From: Fasciolopsis buskii
Lineage: Eukaryota > Platyhelminthes > Trematoda > Plagiorchiida > Fasciolidae
Assembly (NCBI GenBank): GCA_008360955.1
Contig: LUCM01006057.1
Location: 194,883 to 258,882, forward strand
Reading direction: 5' to 3'
DNA: 64,000 bases
The position numbers and the translations under genes were made by a program. Below are positions 61,652 through 64,000 of this stretch, piece by piece (the stretch's first letter is position 1; each line of letters opens with the position of its first letter). Below the pieces are notes generated by a model. It was not told the origin of the DNA, ran no database searches, and worked only from the letters and a program-made list of their open reading frames with translations.

Positions 61652-64000
61652 ACGTGACCGGCTGTGCCAAAATGGATTTACGCATCCACTAACTCAAAGA
61701 TCGGAAATTTGAGTTGCCGATTCGTCGACGGTAGTGGGTGGCTCATTGTCCTCGCCTTATTAAGACTTCCGACGTACTGAGGTCTTAGTTGGTTCCATGA
61801 GACTTCAATTCTCTGCGCATTGGTTACCGGTCTCCCTTTCATTCACAATATAGGGGGGCCTTAGAGACTGTGGGACATCCACCTTTCATTGCATTCATGC
61901 AATGAGTATATAGCAAAAAGCTGCATTCAACGCGAAAGAACGATACAGGTCGAGAGGAGTCCAGAGAAATTGTAATTTAGCACAATTATGGGAACAAAAT
62001 TTTCCATTCATTGGCTGTGTCAGAACCCTCGGGGAATTTTGGGCGGCTGCTGTGAAGTGATCAAAGTGTGTGGATTGAAATATCGGTCGCCGGCTCCCAA
62101 CAGTTTGTGAATACCGTGCTTTGCCTTGCTGTCTGGCCGACCAAGTCTTCTGATCGAAGAATCCGAATGCGATCCCCGCTTTAGTTTGGGTAACCGGATA
62201 GTACAGCACCAGAGCACCCATGCATTTTCTGGACACTTAAAGACACGGGGCAGAAATCTGCTCTGTATACCAAGCATATTCGAGTGTTTCCTTTCCTCTT
62301 TCGATCAGTTCTCTTTTTCTGTATAGTTCTGATGATGTCTGATCTACAACCACATTCGTGAATGCATATCCATTCTATGATCCTTTGATCAAAAGACCTG
62401 GCCGACCAGACAGCAGAGCAAAACGTGGCATATATAGACCGTTGGGAGCAGGCGATACATTACGGACAGCGATGGTAAGATGTTTAAAAGCCTACAGCAA
62501 TAAGGTGAAGTGAAACCTTGAAAATAAACGATCTCGGCAACAATGTATATATAATTCCACAGAGAAGCCTGCATTCATCCTGGAAACCAAAATAAAGGCT
62601 TTAATAATGTGTTGTTCAGACTAAAACCACTGTTCGAAACAACGGAGGAAAGCAAGTTTTGAAAACCATCGAAAAATCAGGCCTGAATTTCCAAGGTATA
62701 AAACGTGACCAACAAGGTATATGACCGGCAAAACGAACCCCATAAATGGAGTATTTTTCTATCCTTATCCTCGTTATGGGAAGCATATGAATGAATGTGC
62801 AACGCACAAGATCAACTGACTGTGAGTAGAAACGCCAGAAAAAAACGACCACATAGCCCAAACGACAGGAAGACAGTGACTCGCATTTTGTTTACTGTAA
62901 TATTTATAAAACGAGGTATTCGCCATGGAACATGGGGAACAATCTAACAGTTACTGTATTACATGTACTGGAAGTTATCAGGCATTAAAACCGCAACACC
63001 ACGGGACGTCCAACAATTTCAAATGACGCTTCCTGATCCGACACTTGGGACTGCCTAGGGCGACCGAAGTCAGACCTCTAATTAAGTAAACACGCCAAGA
63101 TTGCAGGCCTGACCATGAGTTAATCAGTGGCATATATATTACAGGATAAAGATAAAAACAAATATGAAACGACTGGAAGGATCAAATATGAAGGGATCAC
63201 GATGCCGTAACTGATTGTGAGAACGTCACTGATGTGGCCATAGATACACAGAAGGGAAAAAATATTCAATACGAGTCGCCTTAAGAACGTCCCCGAATCT
63301 GAATTCAGCCGAATCACAGTAATGATAAACTGATACGACAAGTGAAAAACAATAGGACAAATCTGAATACGTTTAGATGATCTATTAAAATTCGACAAGC
63401 AACTGTAAGACAAGAATAAGAATTATAAAACTGGTGTTCGAAGCACAGAATGTTTTACCCACATAGAACGACCAAAAATAAGGTTAATTGTCCCGCAAAT
63501 GGCCCAGATACCCAGCAAACGTTAGATTCGATCAGTGTTCACGACCGGTGCGGAGTGGCCTGCTTTTTGTGAAGCCTAAGAGTGTATCAGATGGGATCAT
63601 TGGAATCATTGAAGGGCTAGGACTAACAGCTAGTCGTTGCGAGATAAATTAAGAAATGATTCACAGCAGACTAGAAAATCTAGTTAAAAGCTCAGATAAC
63701 GAGGAAGCCAGAATGGCCGCTTTGTGCTAACCTAAACCGTGGATAACTACGTGGATCTCCGCCTCCGCACACGGTTGAATTAAGTTGTCAAATCCAATTT
63801 CATGACGACCTAAGCAAGAATGAAGCCGATCCCCATTGTTTTGTCGATGTTTCCTTGGACAGAAACATTGTTAAACAACTGCTCCCCACAACTGGCTAGA
63901 CTGGAACAGCTTTTGACAGGTTACAAATTTCCTCTCGCACACATGCTTAAATTACCGAAATGGACGAACTGCGCACTTACCTGCCGCATAATAACCATTC
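61652..64000. other. gene-free stretch, nothing recognised
   Basis: Apart from the weak tRNA-like stretch at about 61660-61735, no gene or repeat was recognised. Overlapping - strand frames of 60-113 codons near 61895-62277 and 63120-63413 have no visible domains. Confidence 0.4.

Overview
The window looks like non-coding nuclear DNA from a metazoan with a large, repeat-rich genome. It is AT-leaning and has no operon-like gene packing. No open frame is longer than expected by chance except a decayed retrotransposon ORF. The best guess is a parasitic flatworm (trematode or cestode). The clues are an RTE/SR2-like LINE, a CR1/Jockey-like LINE, and a tRNA-derived SINE that carries a hammerhead ribozyme, an arrangement known from the schistosome Sm-alpha family. 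The taxonomic call is inference. No host protein gene could be assigned with confidence.

Layout. 1-18.2 kb: apparently unique, gene-free sequence with one tRNA-derived remnant (about 4.84-4.92 kb). 18.2-21.4 kb: a broken CR1/Jockey-like LINE on the + strand, with endonuclease and reverse transcriptase remnants. 21.4-34.9 kb: mostly unrecognised, with one copy of a tRNA-headed SINE (24.58-24.75 kb), an (AT)n tract and the first ribozyme SINE (32.7 kb). 35.0-36.34 kb: an RTE-like LINE endonuclease ORF on the - strand, interrupted only by in-frame stops. 36.9-39.6 kb: two damaged copies of an inverted-repeat element. 42.0-42.3 kb: one weak candidate host exon. 45.1-50.2 kb: several tRNA-derived repeats, including the second copies of both SINE types. 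51.39-52.88 kb: a second, more decayed RTE-like LINE on the - strand. 54.31-54.61 kb: a near-perfect palindromic element with a 14-bp target-site duplication. 55.3-58.5 kb: ribozyme SINE copies 3 and 4. 59.4-61.0 kb: a strongly strand-asymmetric, purine-rich block. From 61.6 kb to the end: a TAA-type microsatellite, then nothing recognised.

The most interesting content is the repeat biology. Four dispersed SINE copies share an internal RNA polymerase III-type tRNA region followed by a 45-nt type I hammerhead fold; three of the four keep the fold essentially intact. A separate short element forms a perfect hairpin built around a stem-loop followed by GAAAC. Both are small non-autonomous RNAs or elements that could depend on LINE or Penelope-type machinery. 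The LINE copies in this window are dead, because catalytic residues are changed and the frames are broken.
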